Below, piece after piece: positions 6,970 to 15,185 of a stretch of 32,194 bases of DNA (within the stretch, counting starts at the first letter, position 1; every line of letters begins with the position of its first letter). The translations under genes were made by a program, and so were the position numbers. The stretch covers positions 1-32,194 of the forward strand of contig JACCWD010000076.1 in the NCBI GenBank assembly GCA_013697825.1, read 5' to 3'. The stretch comes from Rubrobacter sp. (GTDB taxonomy: Bacteria; Actinomycetota; Rubrobacteria; Rubrobacterales; Rubrobacteraceae). The notes below the pieces were generated by a model. That model was not told the origin of the DNA and did no database searches. It saw only the letters and a program-made list of their open reading frames with translations.

Positions 6970-7788
6970 GTGAAGGTCGGAATTTCCACGTTCGTCACCG
7001 ACGAAGGCATTGCTCCGGCTCCGCTCGCCCGCGCCCTCGAGGAGCGGGGCTTCGAATCGGTCTTCCTCGCCGAGCATACGCATATCCCCGCCAGCCGGAA
7101 GACGCCGTATCCGGGCGGCGGCGATTTGCCGCAGAAATACTATCGGACGCTCGATCCGTTCATCACGCTCACGGCGATGGCGATGGTCACGGAGAAACTT
7201 CTTCTCGGGACGGGCGTCGCCCTCATCATCGAGCGTGACACCATCACGACCGCGAAGGAGGTGGCGAGCGTCGATGTCGTCTCGGGCGGGCGCTTCCTCT
7301 TCGGCGTCGGGGTGGGGTGGAATCGGGAAGAGATGGAAAACCACGGAGCCGACCCGAGGACGCGGGGGAGGCTCGCCGACGAGCAACTCGTCGCGATGCG
7401 CGAGATATGGACGAACGACCCGGCGGAATACCACGGCGAGTTCGTGTCCTTCGACCCCATATTCTCCCGCCCGAAGTGCGCCCAAAAACCATACGCCCCC
7501 ATATACGTCGGCGGGGGCGAACCGGCATTCGACCGCGTGGCGAAACACGGCGACGCATGGCTCGCCAACGGACTCCCGCCCGAAAAGCTCGCCCCGCTCA
7601 TCCCGAAAGTGAATGAAAAAGCCGGGCGCGAAGTCCCGGTGAGCGTCTTCGGGGCGATGCCGGAGAACATCGAGGGGTATGTGGAACTCGGTGTCGAGCG
7701 CGTCCTTCTCTCCCTCGAAACCGCCCCCGAAAAAGAGACGATGCGAACGCTCGACGAGTATGCGGAGGCCGTCGAGGCGGTGGGGTGA
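6970..7788 (+). CDS. LLM-class F420-dependent oxidoreductase (luciferase-like)
   Basis: A 272-residue TIM-barrel protein of the bacterial luciferase-like superfamily. GTG 6970 is chosen because it starts 2 bp after the SDR stop and gives the canonical MKVGISTF opening strand. ERGFESVFLAEHTHIP, TALAMVT-like LTAMAMVTEKLLLGTGV, and SGGRFLFGVGVGWNREE are standard for the actinobacterial F420-dependent group, in which reduced F420 or flavin delivers hydride. The oxidised substrate is unknown. The last roughly 60 bp (7724-7788) recur at 8511-8573, on the far side of the following toxin-antitoxin pair. Confidence 0.88.
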   Translation: MKVGISTFVTDEGIAPAPLARALEERGFESVFLAEHTHIPASRKTPYPGGGDLPQKYYRTLDPFITLTAMAMVTEKLLLGTGVALIIERDTITTAKEVASVDVVSGGRFLFGVGVGWNREEMENHGADPRTRGRLADEQLVAMREIWTNDPAEYHGEFVSFDPIFSRPKCAQKPYAPIYVGGGEPAFDRVAKHGDAWLANGLPPEKLAPLIPKVNEKAGREVPVSVFGAMPENIEGYVELGVERVLLSLETAPEKETMRTLDEYAEAVEAVG

Positions 7789-7851
7789 GGACAAGTTCGG
7801 TCGGAGTTTTCGGTGGGGTATACTCTCGGGGCAACCGACGGGAGGTCGAAC

Positions 7852-8112
7852 GTGGGCGTTGTGGTGAACTTGCCGAAGGAATTGGAAGACGAGCTTTCCG
7901 AAGAGGCTTCCCGCTCGGGGATGTCCCTTTCCGAGTATATTTCGCGCATTCTCGCTTCGGGGAGGACGGTGGCGGCTCGTCCGGAAAACGGCTCACAGCT
8001 TGTGGAGTTTTGGCGGAGCGAGGATCTCATCGGCTCGCGCCCGGACATCGGCGACGGTGCGGCTCGCGCCCGCGAGCTTCGACGGGAAGTTGAACGGCGG
8101 GGGCGGAAATAA
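7852..8112 (+). CDS. Ribbon-helix-helix (CopG-like) antitoxin
   Basis: An 86-residue protein from GTG 7852 behind GGGAGGT (7840-7846). The N-terminal VVVNLPKELEDELSEEASRSGMSLSEYISRIL is a ribbon-helix-helix DNA-binding domain (spanning about residues 3-36): strand, helix, SGMS turn, helix. The C-terminal half (about 48-86, including FWRSEDLIGSRPDI) is probably the toxin-neutralising tail. A PIN toxin frame starts at its stop codon, so this is a VapBC-type module and the antitoxin is expected to repress its own promoter. Confidence 0.8.
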   Translation: MGVVVNLPKELEDELSEEASRSGMSLSEYISRILASGRTVAARPENGSQLVEFWRSEDLIGSRPDIGDGAARARELRREVERRGRK

Positions 8113-8492
8113 ACTATCTCCTCGACACCGACATACTCATAGATATTCAGCGCGGACACGATCCCGCGCTCGCATGGTTCGCGTCGCTCTCCGATCTCCC
8201 TTCCGCTCCCGGATTCGTGGTCATGGAACTCGTGCAGGATGCGCGGAACGCGAGGGAAGTGAGGCAGGCGCTCAAGCTCGTCGCTCCCCTCCACGTGGCA
8301 TGGCCGAGCGAAGCCGATTGCGAGCGCGCCCTCGCGGACTTCGCCTCGTACCACGTCTCACACGGCCTCGGCTTGCTCGACGCTTTGATCTCCGCGTGCG
8401 CCGTGGGGCGTTCCGACACGCTGTGCACGTTCAACGTGAAGCATTGCCGTGTGGTTTCCGGCCTCGAAACGGCGCAGCCATACGAACGTTGA
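8109..8492 (+). CDS. PIN-domain (VapC-like) toxin lacking a canonical start codon
   Basis: The frame reads NYLLDTDILIDIQRG from 8112 and ends at 8492, about 127 residues. PIN acidic residues are present: Asp in LLDTDILID, Glu in VVMELVQD, Asp in GLLDALISA and the SDTLCTFNVKH segment. Such RNases cleave tRNA or rRNA. The codon where ATG would be expected is ATA (8109-8111), and an in-frame TGA at 8091-8093 excludes an upstream start. A single G-to-A change in an original ATGA overlap would explain both this ATA and the antitoxin's TAA stop. A start at ATG 8223 or GTG 8217 would remove the first catalytic Asp. It may be silenced, or may use ATA. Confidence 0.65.
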   Translation: MNYLLDTDILIDIQRGHDPALAWFASLSDLPSAPGFVVMELVQDARNAREVRQALKLVAPLHVAWPSEADCERALADFASYHVSHGLGLLDALISACAVGRSDTLCTFNVKHCRVVSGLETAQPYER

Positions 8493-8510
8493 CTATGGTC
8501 GCACGCCCTC

Positions 8511-8573
8511 CCCCCGAAAAAAGAGACTATGCGAAAGCTCGACGGGTATGCGGAGGCCGTCGAAGCGGTGTGA
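8511..8573 (+). pseudogene. Remnant duplicating the 3' end of the LLM oxidoreductase gene
   Basis: About 60 bp match 7724-7788 with four substitutions, one extra A in the A-run and a 3-bp gap just before the stop. Correcting the A-run gives KETMRKLDGYAEAVEAV and a stop, against KETMRTLDEYAEAVEAVG in the intact gene. It lies between the first PIN module and the stop codon of the second, converging PIN gene. Confidence 0.75.
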
Positions 8574-9020
8574 TCAACCTGCCGGCGAGACGATTTCGAT
8601 CTCGGGGAAGTACGTGGAGAATATTCCGGCGTCGGCGGTGAGGAGGGTGTCGGCCATGGTTGGCGCGTGCGATCCGATGAGGAAGTCGGCGAGGATGCGG
8701 CGCGGCTCGGATACGCCCGGCTGCCGGACGCGAGTCCTCGCATACTCCGCGTACCGTATTCCCGCCTCGCGCCACACTTCTTTGCCGAGCCGCCAGTCGA
8801 CTTCGATGCCTTTCTCGGAGAAGAAGGCGTCCACCGTCTCCGGTGTTCTTCCGGCGACGAGTTCGGCGTACACGGCGGGGGAGGCGGCGAGGGTTCCTTT
8901 GGCGTGGGCTTCTTCGAGGGCGGTTTGCATCCTTTCGACGGCTTCATCCCGGCCGGAGAGGAGGCCGGCGAAGATGTTCGTATCCACGGCGGTTCTCAAT
9001 CGTAGTGTCCCCGCATCCAC
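8574..9020 (-). CDS. PIN-domain (VapC-like) toxin
   Basis: A 148-residue ribonuclease toxin from GTG 9020, behind GAGGAAG, or 141 residues from TTG 8999, whose TTGA overlaps the antitoxin stop. Motifs in order: TAVDTNIFAGLL (first Asp), SPAVYAELVAG (Glu), ILADFLIGSHA (Asp) and TADAGIFSTYFPEI (last acidic position and terminal strand). The pattern ILADFLIGSHA is common in PIN toxins paired with AbrB-type antitoxins. It is translated after the antitoxin at 8996-9241, whose end it overlaps. Confidence 0.85.
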   Translation of the reverse strand: MDAGTLRLRTAVDTNIFAGLLSGRDEAVERMQTALEEAHAKGTLAASPAVYAELVAGRTPETVDAFFSEKGIEVDWRLGKEVWREAGIRYAEYARTRVRQPGVSEPRRILADFLIGSHAPTMADTLLTADAGIFSTYFPEIEIVSPAG

Positions 9021-9241
9021 CGTACTTCCTCGATGATCTCCTCCATGCTCTTCCCCTCGCCCTCACGCCACGCGCCCGCGTAGTTGGCGAAGCTCATGGG
9101 GTCTTTCTCGACCCTCACTCGCGCCGCGCCGTTTTCGACCTCGAAGACGAGGTTGTCGCCCTCCTTCGCGCCGAGGGCTTCGCGGACTTCCTCGGGGATC
9201 GTTATTTTGCCTTCGCTCGTTATTTTCGCCTTCGCCGCCAT
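8996..9241 (-). CDS. AbrB/MazE-type (SpoVT-fold) antitoxin
   Basis: An 81-residue protein from ATG 9241 behind GAGGAAAG. ITSEGKITIPEEVREALGAKEGDNLVFEV is the swapped-hairpin AbrB DNA-binding domain (residues 7-36). The C-terminal part (about 45-81, with GAWREGEGKSMEEIIEEVR) should bind and inhibit the PIN toxin that follows with an overlap of about 25 bp. The module probably autoregulates from the short divergent region shared with the aconitase gene. Confidence 0.87.
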   Translation of the reverse strand: MAAKAKITSEGKITIPEEVREALGAKEGDNLVFEVENGAARVRVEKDPMSFANYAGAWREGEGKSMEEIIEEVRWMRGHYD

Positions 9242-9333
9242 CGTCTTTCCTCGCCTCGTTTTCGTCGTGTCGGGAGTATATTTCGTCGGTGGTCTCGCCG
9301 CGCCAGTTTCAAAGTAATGTGATCCGGGTCATA

Positions 9334-9339
9334 TATAAT
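9334..9339 (+). promoter_or_regulatory. Putative -10 element of the aconitase promoter
   Basis: A perfect TATAAT sits in an AT-rich patch (ATATATAATC) 39 bp before the ATG at 9378. No convincing -35 is found at 16-18 bp, so the element may depend on an activator or an alternative sigma factor. Confidence 0.4.
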
Positions 9340-9377
9340 CGAAGCAAACCACGGGCGATGAAATGAGGCTTGGAACC

Positions 9378-12197
9378 ATGCCGGAAAATTATGCTTTCGA
9401 TGCGAAACAAAAACTCTCCTCGGGCGGCGAGGAATATACGTATTTCAGCCTGAAGAAGTTGGATGAGAAGATCGAGGCGGACGTGTTCTCGCTCCCGTTC
9501 TCCATACGCATCATTTTGGAATCCCTCCTTCGGAACGTCGGCGGGAAGTTCGTGGATGAAGAGGCCATCGAATCCCTCGCCTCGTGGCCGGAGAACATCG
9601 GCGAGGAGCTCGCTTATTTGCCGGCCCGCGTCATCATGCAGGATTTCACGGGGGTTCCCGCCATCGTGGATCTCGCCGCGATGCGGAGCGCGATGCACGC
9701 CGTCGGCGGCGACCCCTCGAAGATAAATCCTCTCGTCCCGACCGATTTGGTGATAGACCACTCCGTTCAAGTGGACGCCTTCGGGAACGGCATGGCACTC
9801 CAATTCAACGCCGAGCGTGAGTTCGAGCGGAACCATGAGCGGTACGAATTTCTCAAGTGGGGCCAGCAAGCCTTCGACGACTTCACCGTCGTGCCGCCCG
9901 CCACGGGCATCGTCCATCAAGTCAATTTGGAATACCTCGCTAAAGGCGTGTGGATCAAAGACGGCGTGGTCATGCCGGACACGCTCGTGGGGACGGACTC
10001 GCACACGACCATGATCAACGGCCTCGGCGTCCTCGGATGGGGCGTCGGAGGCATCGAAGCCGAGGCCGTGACCCTCGGCCAGCCGTATTACATGCTCCAG
10101 CCGGACGTCATCGGCTTCAAACTCACGGGCGCGCTCGAAGAAGGCGTAACCGCCACCGACCTCGTCCTCACCGTCACGCAAATGCTTCGTTCCAAAGGCG
10201 TCGTCGGGAAGTTCGTCGAGTTTTACGGGGACGGACTGAGCAAACTTTCTCTCCCCGACAGAGCCACCATTGGGAACATGTCGCCGGAGTTCGGCTCGAC
10301 GTGCGCGTTCTTCCCCTTCGACTTCGAGACGGTTCGCTACATGCGCGGAACCGGGCGCGACGAGGAGCTTTGCGATCTCGTCGAGGAATACGCCAAAGAA
10401 CAAGGACTCTGGCGCACCGACGACACACCCGACCCGAACTTCACCGAGACCCTCGACCTCGACCTCACGACGGTCGAGGCGTCGCTCGCCGGCCCTCGCC
10501 GACCGCAGGATCGCATCTCCATCGGCGACATGAAGCCGTCCTTCCGCAAAGCCCTCTCGGAGATAACGGGTGTGGACTACGACGCGAACGGGAAACTGAA
10601 CGGCCACTCCCGCAAAGACACCGAGTCAATGGAAGCGTCGGACACCCCGTCGGACTCCGCCGACGCGACCGGCGAAGGCGATCCCGACCCGTCCGCGGGC
10701 ACTCGTTCCGACTCCCACGAGTCCGACCCCGGAGAGACCATCACTATCACCCTCGACGGCGAAGAAGCGTATATAAAGCACGGCTCGGCGGTCATCGCGG
10801 CGATCACGAGTTGCACGAACACCTCGAACCCCTCGGTCATGCTCGCCGCCGGACTCCTCGCGAAGAAGGCGGTCGAAAAGGGACTCGACGTCCACCCGCA
10901 CGTGAAGACGAGCCTCGCGCCGGGTTCCAAAGTCGTCACCGAGTACCTCACGACTTCGGGCCTCCTCCCGTACCTCGAGAAACTCAAGTTCAACACCGTC
11001 GGGTATGGATGCACGACGTGCATCGGAAACTCCGGGCCGCTCCCCGAGGAAGTCTCCGAAGCCGTCAACGACAACGACCTTGTGGTGGCCGCCGTCCTCT
11101 CGGGCAACCGGAACTTCGAGGGTCGCATAAACCCGGACGTGAAGGCGAACTATCTCGCATCCCCGCCCCTCGTCGTGGCGTACGCGCTCGCCGGAACCGT
11201 GGACATAGATCTCTCGAACGACCCGCTCGGCTACGACAAGGAAGACAACCCGGTCTATCTCAAAGACATATGGCCGACTCAAAAAGAGGTCTCCGACGAG
11301 CTCGGCACGGCCCTCGACCCGGCGGTGTACCGCGAGCAATACGGCGACGTGTACACCGGGAACGAGCAGTGGAACGACGTGGACGTTCCCGAAGGCGACC
11401 TTTACGAATGGGACGAGGACTCCACGTACATCCAGGAACCCGCCTTCTTCAAAGACCTCTCCCCCGAGCCGGATCCATTGACCGACATCGAGGAGGCGAG
11501 GGTTCTCGTGAAAGTCGGCGACTCCATAACCACCGACCACATTTCTCCCGCCGGGGCCATCCCGTCGAAGATGCCCGCCGGGCAGTATCTCCTCGAAAAG
11601 GGTGTGGACTCCCGCGATTTCAACTCCTTCGGGAGCCGCCGCGGAAACCACGAAGTCATGGTCCGCGGAACCTTCGGGAACATTCGGCTCAAAAACCAGC
11701 TCGTGGACAAAGAGGGCGGATACACCCGCCACTTCGGCGAAGGCGACACCGAAGGCACGGAGACCACGGTTTACGAAGCCTCGATGCAATATCAGGAAGA
11801 CGGAATCCCACTCGTCGTCCTCGGCGGGAAGGAGTACGGTTCCGGCTCTTCGCGCGACTGGGCCGCCAAAGGATCGTTCCTCCTCGGCGTGAAGGCCGTC
11901 ATCGCCGAGAGCTTCGAGAGGATACACCGCTCGAACCTCATCGGGATGGGAGTCCTTCCCGTGCAATATTCCGACGGCGAGAACGCCGAGTCCCTCGGCC
12001 TCGACGGCACGGAGACCTTCACCATCCGCGGCCTCGACGACATCACGGCGGGCAAGGAACTCGCCGTCGAGGTAAACGGCGGCGACAAGGATTTCAAGGT
12101 CACAGCGCGAGTGGACTCCCCGGTGGAGGTCGAGTACCTTCACAATGGCGGAATTTTGCAGACCGTGCTTCGTGAGCTTTTGAAGGAAGACGATTAG
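9378..12197 (+). CDS. acnA: Aconitate hydratase A
   Basis: A protein of about 939 residues in the AcnA/IRP1 family, converting citrate to isocitrate via cis-aconitate in the TCA cycle. ATG 9378 is preferred because GAGG lies 9 bp upstream; an in-frame ATG at 9363 would add five residues. The 4Fe-4S ligands are Cys479 (in TSCTNTSNP), Cys545 and Cys548 (in GCTTCIG). [25 protein letters not shown] and the C-terminal swivelling domain with [13 protein letters not shown] are intact. An acidic Ser/Asp/Glu/Gly-rich insertion of about 45 residues (about 416-460) separates the second and third domains, as in long actinobacterial aconitases. The gene appears monocistronic or leads the TPR gene 6 bp downstream. 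Confidence 0.95.
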   Translation: MPENYAFDAKQKLSSGGEEYTYFSLKKLDEKIEADVFSLPFSIRIILESLLRNVGGKFVDEEAIESLASWPENIGEELAYLPARVIMQDFTGVPAIVDLAAMRSAMHAVGGDPSKINPLVPTDLVIDHSVQVDAFGNGMALQFNAEREFERNHERYEFLKWGQQAFDDFTVVPPATGIVHQVNLEYLAKGVWIKDGVVMPDTLVGTDSHTTMINGLGVLGWGVGGIEAEAVTLGQPYYMLQPDVIGFKLTGALEEGVTATDLVLTVTQMLRSKGVVGKFVEFYGDGLSKLSLPDRATIGNMSPEFGSTCAFFPFDFETVRYMRGTGRDEELCDLVEEYAKEQGLWRTDDTPDPNFTETLDLDLTTVEASLAGPRRPQDRISIGDMKPSFRKALSEITGVDYDANGKLNGHSRKDTESMEASDTPSDSADATGEGDPDPSAGTRSDSHESDPGETITITLDGEEAYIKHGSAVIAAITSCTNTSNPSVMLAAGLLAKKAVEKGLDVHPHVKTSLAPGSKVVTEYLTTSGLLPYLEKLKFNTVGYGCTTCIGNSGPLPEEVSEAVNDNDLVVAAVLSGNRNFEGRINPDVKANYLASPPLVVAYALAGTVDIDLSNDPLGYDKEDNPVYLKDIWPTQKEVSDELGTALDPAVYREQYGDVYTGNEQWNDVDVPEGDLYEWDEDSTYIQEPAFFKDLSPEPDPLTDIEEARVLVKVGDSITTDHISPAGAIPSKMPAGQYLLEKGVDSRDFNSFGSRRGNHEVMVRGTFGNIRLKNQLVDKEGGYTRHFGEGDTEGTETTVYEASMQYQEDGIPLVVLGGKEYGSGSSRDWAAKGSFLLGVKAVIAESFERIHRSNLIGMGVLPVQYSDGENAESLGLDGTETFTIRGLDDITAGKELAVEVNGGDKDFKVTARVDSPVEVEYLHNGGILQTVLRELLKEDD

Positions 12198-12203
12198 GCG
12201 AGT

Positions 12204-12689
12204 TTGCACGAAGAAGTACGAAAGGCGATAAGCCTGCGCGAGAGCGGGGATCCGGCGGCGGCCGAATCTTCGCTCTCCACGTTTCTTCGCAAAAACCCCG
12301 GCGACGCGGAGGCTCACTATCAAATGGCGTGGTGCCTCGATGTGAGGGGCATGGAGCGCGAGGCTATTCCGCATTATCGGCGCGCCCTCGAAATCGGGTT
12401 GTCGGGAGACGACCGAAGCGGGGCGTTTCTCTCGCTCGGGAGCAGCCTCCGGGCTATCGGCGAGTACGATGAGGCGGTGAAAACTTTGCGGCGCGGAGCT
12501 TCGGAGTTCCCGGAGGATCGGGCGATGGAGGTCTTTCTCGCAATGGCGCTTTACAACGTCGGGGAGCATGCGGAGTCGGTGGGGATGCTTCTCGAAAACC
12601 TCGCGGAGGCGATTTCGGATGCGAGGATAAAGTCGTATGGGAAAGCCATCTCGTTCTACGCGGATAAGTTGGATGAGGTTTGGGAGTGA
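12204..12689 (+). CDS. Tetratricopeptide-repeat protein
   Basis: A 161-residue soluble protein starting at TTG 12204, only 6 bp after the aconitase stop. It is made of about three TPR units: ISLRESGDPAAAESSLSTFL with NPGDAEAHYQMAWCLDVRG, AIPHYRRALEIGLSGDD with FLSLGSSLRAIGEYDEAVK, and LRRGASEFPEDRAMEVFLAM with YNVGEHAESV. This is a protein-binding scaffold of unknown partner, in the style of small YrrB-like TPR proteins. The TTG start lacks a strong Shine-Dalgarno, consistent with coupling to aconitase. Confidence 0.82.
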   Translation: MHEEVRKAISLRESGDPAAAESSLSTFLRKNPGDAEAHYQMAWCLDVRGMEREAIPHYRRALEIGLSGDDRSGAFLSLGSSLRAIGEYDEAVKTLRRGASEFPEDRAMEVFLAMALYNVGEHAESVGMLLENLAEAISDARIKSYGKAISFYADKLDEVWE

Positions 12690-12741
12690 TTTACGAAAGA
12701 GTCCTCATACTTTGCGGGAACCCGGAAAACAAAGTGCCGTA

Positions 12742-13014
12742 ATGAACTGGCTCGAGTTTGACTGGGACGAGGGAAATACGGACAAAGTGCTTGTCCGAGC
12801 CTCGAAAAAGGAGCTTCGTGAGGCGTTTACTGACCCGGATCAAATAGACCGGGAAACGTATACGGTAAAAGGTGAAAAGCGGTGGACGTTCTTCGCAAAA
12901 ACATGGGGTGGACGGATAATGTTCGTGGTGTATACGATGCGGGGGGATAAAGTGCGTGCGATCTCCGCTCGGGACGCAGAGGATGACGAGAAACGTATTT
13001 ACCGGAGAGGGTAG
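12742..13014 (+). CDS. DUF497 (BrnT-like) toxin
   Basis: A 90-residue protein from ATG 12742. FDWDEGNTDKVLVRA, EAFTDPDQIDRE, WTFFAKTWGGRIMFVVYTMRGDKVRAISARDA and the C-terminal EKRIYRR follow the DUF497/BrnT layout, a RelE-like RNase fold. Toxins of this family are encoded first, with a CopG-type antitoxin behind, as here (6-bp gap). No signal peptide or membrane segment is present. Confidence 0.78.
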   Translation: MNWLEFDWDEGNTDKVLVRASKKELREAFTDPDQIDRETYTVKGEKRWTFFAKTWGGRIMFVVYTMRGDKVRAISARDAEDDEKRIYRRG

Positions 13015-13020
13015 AATGCG

Positions 13021-13335
13021 ATGGCTATGAAAAAGATAAAAAGCTGGGACGAGATCCCGCATTTCGAGTCCGAAGACGAAGAGCGCGAATTCTGGGAGAC
13101 GCACTCCATAAGCCCGAGCCTCGCCAACGATTTCGACCGCCCGGCGCGTGGCCCAATGGCTCGAAAGATGCGCGAGGCGCGGACGATGGCCCCGAACCTC
13201 GACGACGACACCTTCCGGCGGCTCATCGAACTCAGCGTGGTCGAGGAAGTTGACCCGAGGGATTTGATCTCCCGCTTCATCGCCGACGGACTCCGAGAGG
13301 AAGAGAAGCGTATCGGCCTCGCCGATCGCCGATGA
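13021..13335 (+). CDS. CopG-type antitoxin (partner of the DUF497 toxin)
   Basis: A 104-residue protein from ATG 13021, with a GGAGAGGG purine tract 10 bp upstream inside the toxin's last codons; ATG 13027 is an alternative. KKIKSWDEIPHFESEDEEREFWETHS is the conserved opening of the CopG-antitoxin family (PF12441). The C-terminal LDDDTFRRLIELSVVEEVDPRDLISRFIADGL is probably the ribbon-helix-helix. It should neutralise the DUF497 protein and repress the pair. Confidence 0.78.
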   Translation: MAMKKIKSWDEIPHFESEDEEREFWETHSISPSLANDFDRPARGPMARKMREARTMAPNLDDDTFRRLIELSVVEEVDPRDLISRFIADGLREEEKRIGLADRR

Positions 13336-13353
13336 CCATGCCCCACAAGTCGA

Positions 13354-13551
13354 ATGAAATTTGGTGATGGAAGCATGACGAAGAAGATCGGAGAACACGC
13401 GCGGGAAAAGGCCGGGAAGTCCGGGCGAGGCGGAGGGAAAACGGGCAAGGATGAGCAGCCACGCCCGCGTCTTCCGCTGCTTTCTGGCGGCAAAGACCCC
13501 ACCCTCGCCGAGCGTTTCGAGGAGGAGCTTCACGGGCGACGGAGCGATTGA
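13354..13551 (+). CDS. Putative VapB-like antitoxin, short and basic/Gly-rich
   Basis: A frame of 65 residues from ATG 13354, or 58 from ATG 13375, which has a GATGGAAG tract and is perhaps better. The middle is low-complexity (KAGKSGRGGGKTGKDE), and the C-terminus DPTLAERFEEELHGRRSD is a plausible toxin-binding helix. No DNA-binding fold is obvious. It is called an antitoxin because its stop codon overlaps the start of a PIN toxin (TTGA at 13548-13551). Confidence 0.55.
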   Translation: MKFGDGSMTKKIGEHAREKAGKSGRGGGKTGKDEQPRPRLPLLSGGKDPTLAERFEEELHGRRSD

Positions 13552-13973
13552 CGCTCATACTCGACAGCGGAGGTTTGCTCGCCGCGCTTGACCCGAACCA
13601 AAACCTCCACCGGGAGTTTCGAGAGGCTTTGGAGGAAGCTCGGGAGCCGAGGATCATATCGCCTTTCGTCGTCGCCGAACTCGACTACATGATCTCACGC
13701 GACTATGGACGGGACGGCCAAATAGCGTTTCATGAGGAGGTGGATCGCGGAGCATACAGGCTGGAAACTTTCGCCGCGGAAGACTTCTCGCGAGCGCGGA
13801 GCCTCATCGAAGCGTACACATACCTTCCGGGCTTCGGGATCGCCGACGCTTCATGCGTAGTTTTGGCGGAACGATACGAAGCCTTCGACATCCTCACCAC
13901 CGACCAACGCGACTTCCGCGAGGTCGCCGGTTCACGAGGACGGCGTTTCCGCATTTTGCCCTATGACTCGTGA
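13548..13973 (+). CDS. PIN-domain (VapC-like) toxin
   Basis: A 141-residue protein from TTG 13548, overlapping the preceding stop in TTGA. PIN residues: Asp6 in LILDSGGLLAALD, Glu in VVAELDYMI, Asp in GIADASCVVLAERY, Asp in ILTTDQRDF. The C-terminal RGRRFRILPYD strand is typical. It is a predicted RNase toxin neutralised by the protein encoded just before it. The region lies between the DUF497 module and a metabolic dehydrogenase gene. Confidence 0.85.
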   Translation: MTLILDSGGLLAALDPNQNLHREFREALEEAREPRIISPFVVAELDYMISRDYGRDGQIAFHEEVDRGAYRLETFAAEDFSRARSLIEAYTYLPGFGIADASCVVLAERYEAFDILTTDQRDFREVAGSRGRRFRILPYDS

Positions 13974-13997
13974 TCGAAGCGAAAAGGAACGAAGCTC

Positions 13998-14951
13998 ATG
14001 CCACATAAAGCCCTCATAACCCGAGAAATCCCCGAAAAAGGAACGAACCTCCTCGAGAATTTCGAGATAAAGGTTCTTGGCGAAGGCGTGCCGGAACGCG
14101 CCGATCTCCTCGAAGCCGTGAGCGGAGCCTCCGCCATCCTCTCGACCGTCACCGAGACGATGGACACGGAAGTCATGGACGCGGCGGGGGAGGCTTTGAA
14201 AGTCATCGCGAACATGGCCGTCGGATACGACAACGTGGACGTGGAAGCCGCGACGGAGCGAAACATCGTCGTGACGAACACGCCCGGCGTCCTCGACGAG
14301 ACGACCGCCGACACCGCGTTCATGCTCCTCCTCGCCGCCGCGCGAAGGCTCGGTGAAGGCGAGCGTATGCTCCGTGCCGGCGAATGGGACGCGTGGGGGC
14401 CGAAGCAACTCGTCGGCCCAGACGTGTTCGGGAAGAAGCTTGGCATAGTCGGCTTCGGTCGCATCGGACAGGCCGTCGCGAGAAGGGCGAAGGGCTTCGG
14501 GATGGACATTGTTTATAACGCCCGCTCCCGAAAAGAAGAGGCCGAGAACGAACTCGACGCCCGCCGCCTCGACCTCGACGATCTCCTTCGCGAGAGTGAT
14601 TTCGTCTCCGTCCATACTCCTCTTTCGGAGGAGACGAAACACCTCGTCGGGGAGCGCGAACTCTCTTTGATGGGCGAATATTCCGTCCTCGTGAACACGT
14701 CGCGTGGCCCGGTCGTGGACGAGAACGCTTTGGCGGACGCACTCGCGGAGCGTCGCGTCTTCGCCGCCGGACTCGACGTTTACGAAGAAGAACCGAAAGT
14801 ACACTCGAAGCTCCTCGAACTCGAAAACGTCGTTCTCGCGCCGCACATCGGGAGCGCGTCCATCGAGACGAGGGGCAAAATGGCCGAGCTCGCCGCGAAG
14901 AACATCGTCGCCGTGCTGCGTGGCGAAGAGCCGCCGAACCCGGTGAACTGA
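13998..14951 (+). CDS. D-2-hydroxyacid dehydrogenase (glyoxylate/hydroxypyruvate reductase-like)
   Basis: A 317-residue NAD(P)-dependent enzyme reducing 2-oxoacids such as glyoxylate or hydroxypyruvate. The nucleotide-binding motif GFGRIG is at 152-157. The catalytic set is present: Arg236 (NTSRGPVVDE), the Glu cluster 263-265 (DVYEEEP) and His283 (APHIGSAS). ANMAVGYDNVDV and NTPGVLDETTADTAF are typical of the GyaR/GhrB branch. GAAAAGGAACGAAGCTC precedes ATG 13998 (weak site AAGGA). The exact substrate is undetermined. Confidence 0.9.
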   Translation: MPHKALITREIPEKGTNLLENFEIKVLGEGVPERADLLEAVSGASAILSTVTETMDTEVMDAAGEALKVIANMAVGYDNVDVEAATERNIVVTNTPGVLDETTADTAFMLLLAAARRLGEGERMLRAGEWDAWGPKQLVGPDVFGKKLGIVGFGRIGQAVARRAKGFGMDIVYNARSRKEEAENELDARRLDLDDLLRESDFVSVHTPLSEETKHLVGERELSLMGEYSVLVNTSRGPVVDENALADALAERRVFAAGLDVYEEEPKVHSKLLELENVVLAPHIGSASIETRGKMAELAAKNIVAVLRGEEPPNPVN

Positions 14952-14990
14952 TATCCTGCCTTTGCCAAACCGAGGAATGGAGGAGAAATA

Positions 14991-15185
14991 ATGCCGGACA
15001 CGAACGAGCTTCTCAGCCGCGGGAAGTTCCTCAAGCTGTGCGCCGCCGGGGCTTTCGGCCTAGCGGCGATCTTCTCGTCGGCTTGCGGCGCCGAAGATGA
15101 CGAGGAGGATGAAGAGGACGAAGAGGGAGACGAGGAGGACAACGGCGGCGAAGAGGAAGAAGACGAAGGCGGGGGACTTTATTAA
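14991..15185 (+). CDS. Small exported protein with an acidic tail (probable lipoprotein or Tat-like substrate)
   Basis: A 64-residue protein from ATG 14991 behind GGAGGAGAAATA. Residues 9-14 read SRGKFLK, followed by a hydrophobic stretch LCAAGAFGLAAIFSSACG. This looks like a Tat signal (consensus SRRxFLK) with the second Arg replaced by Gly, and SSAC resembles a weak lipobox. After the Cys the mature part is nearly all Asp/Glu/Gly (AEDDEEDEEDEEGDEED and GGEEEEDEGGGLY). Calcium or cation binding, or charge at the cell surface, are possibilities; nothing proves them. No partner gene is evident. Confidence 0.65.
   Translation: MPDTNELLSRGKFLKLCAAGAFGLAAIFSSACGAEDDEEDEEDEEGDEEDNGGEEEEDEGGGLY

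Noticed and set aside
9950-12175. A 741-codon plus-strand frame within the aconitase gene in a different phase
   Set aside because: Arg/His-rich translation typical of an out-of-phase reading of a high-GC gene; the in-phase frame has all aconitase motifs.
10626-12569. A 647-codon minus-strand open frame opposite the aconitase gene, with another at 9309-10607
   Set aside because: Both lie antisense to a certain aconitase gene. Long antisense frames are expected in high-GC DNA; they lack ribosome sites and have biased, non-protein-like composition.
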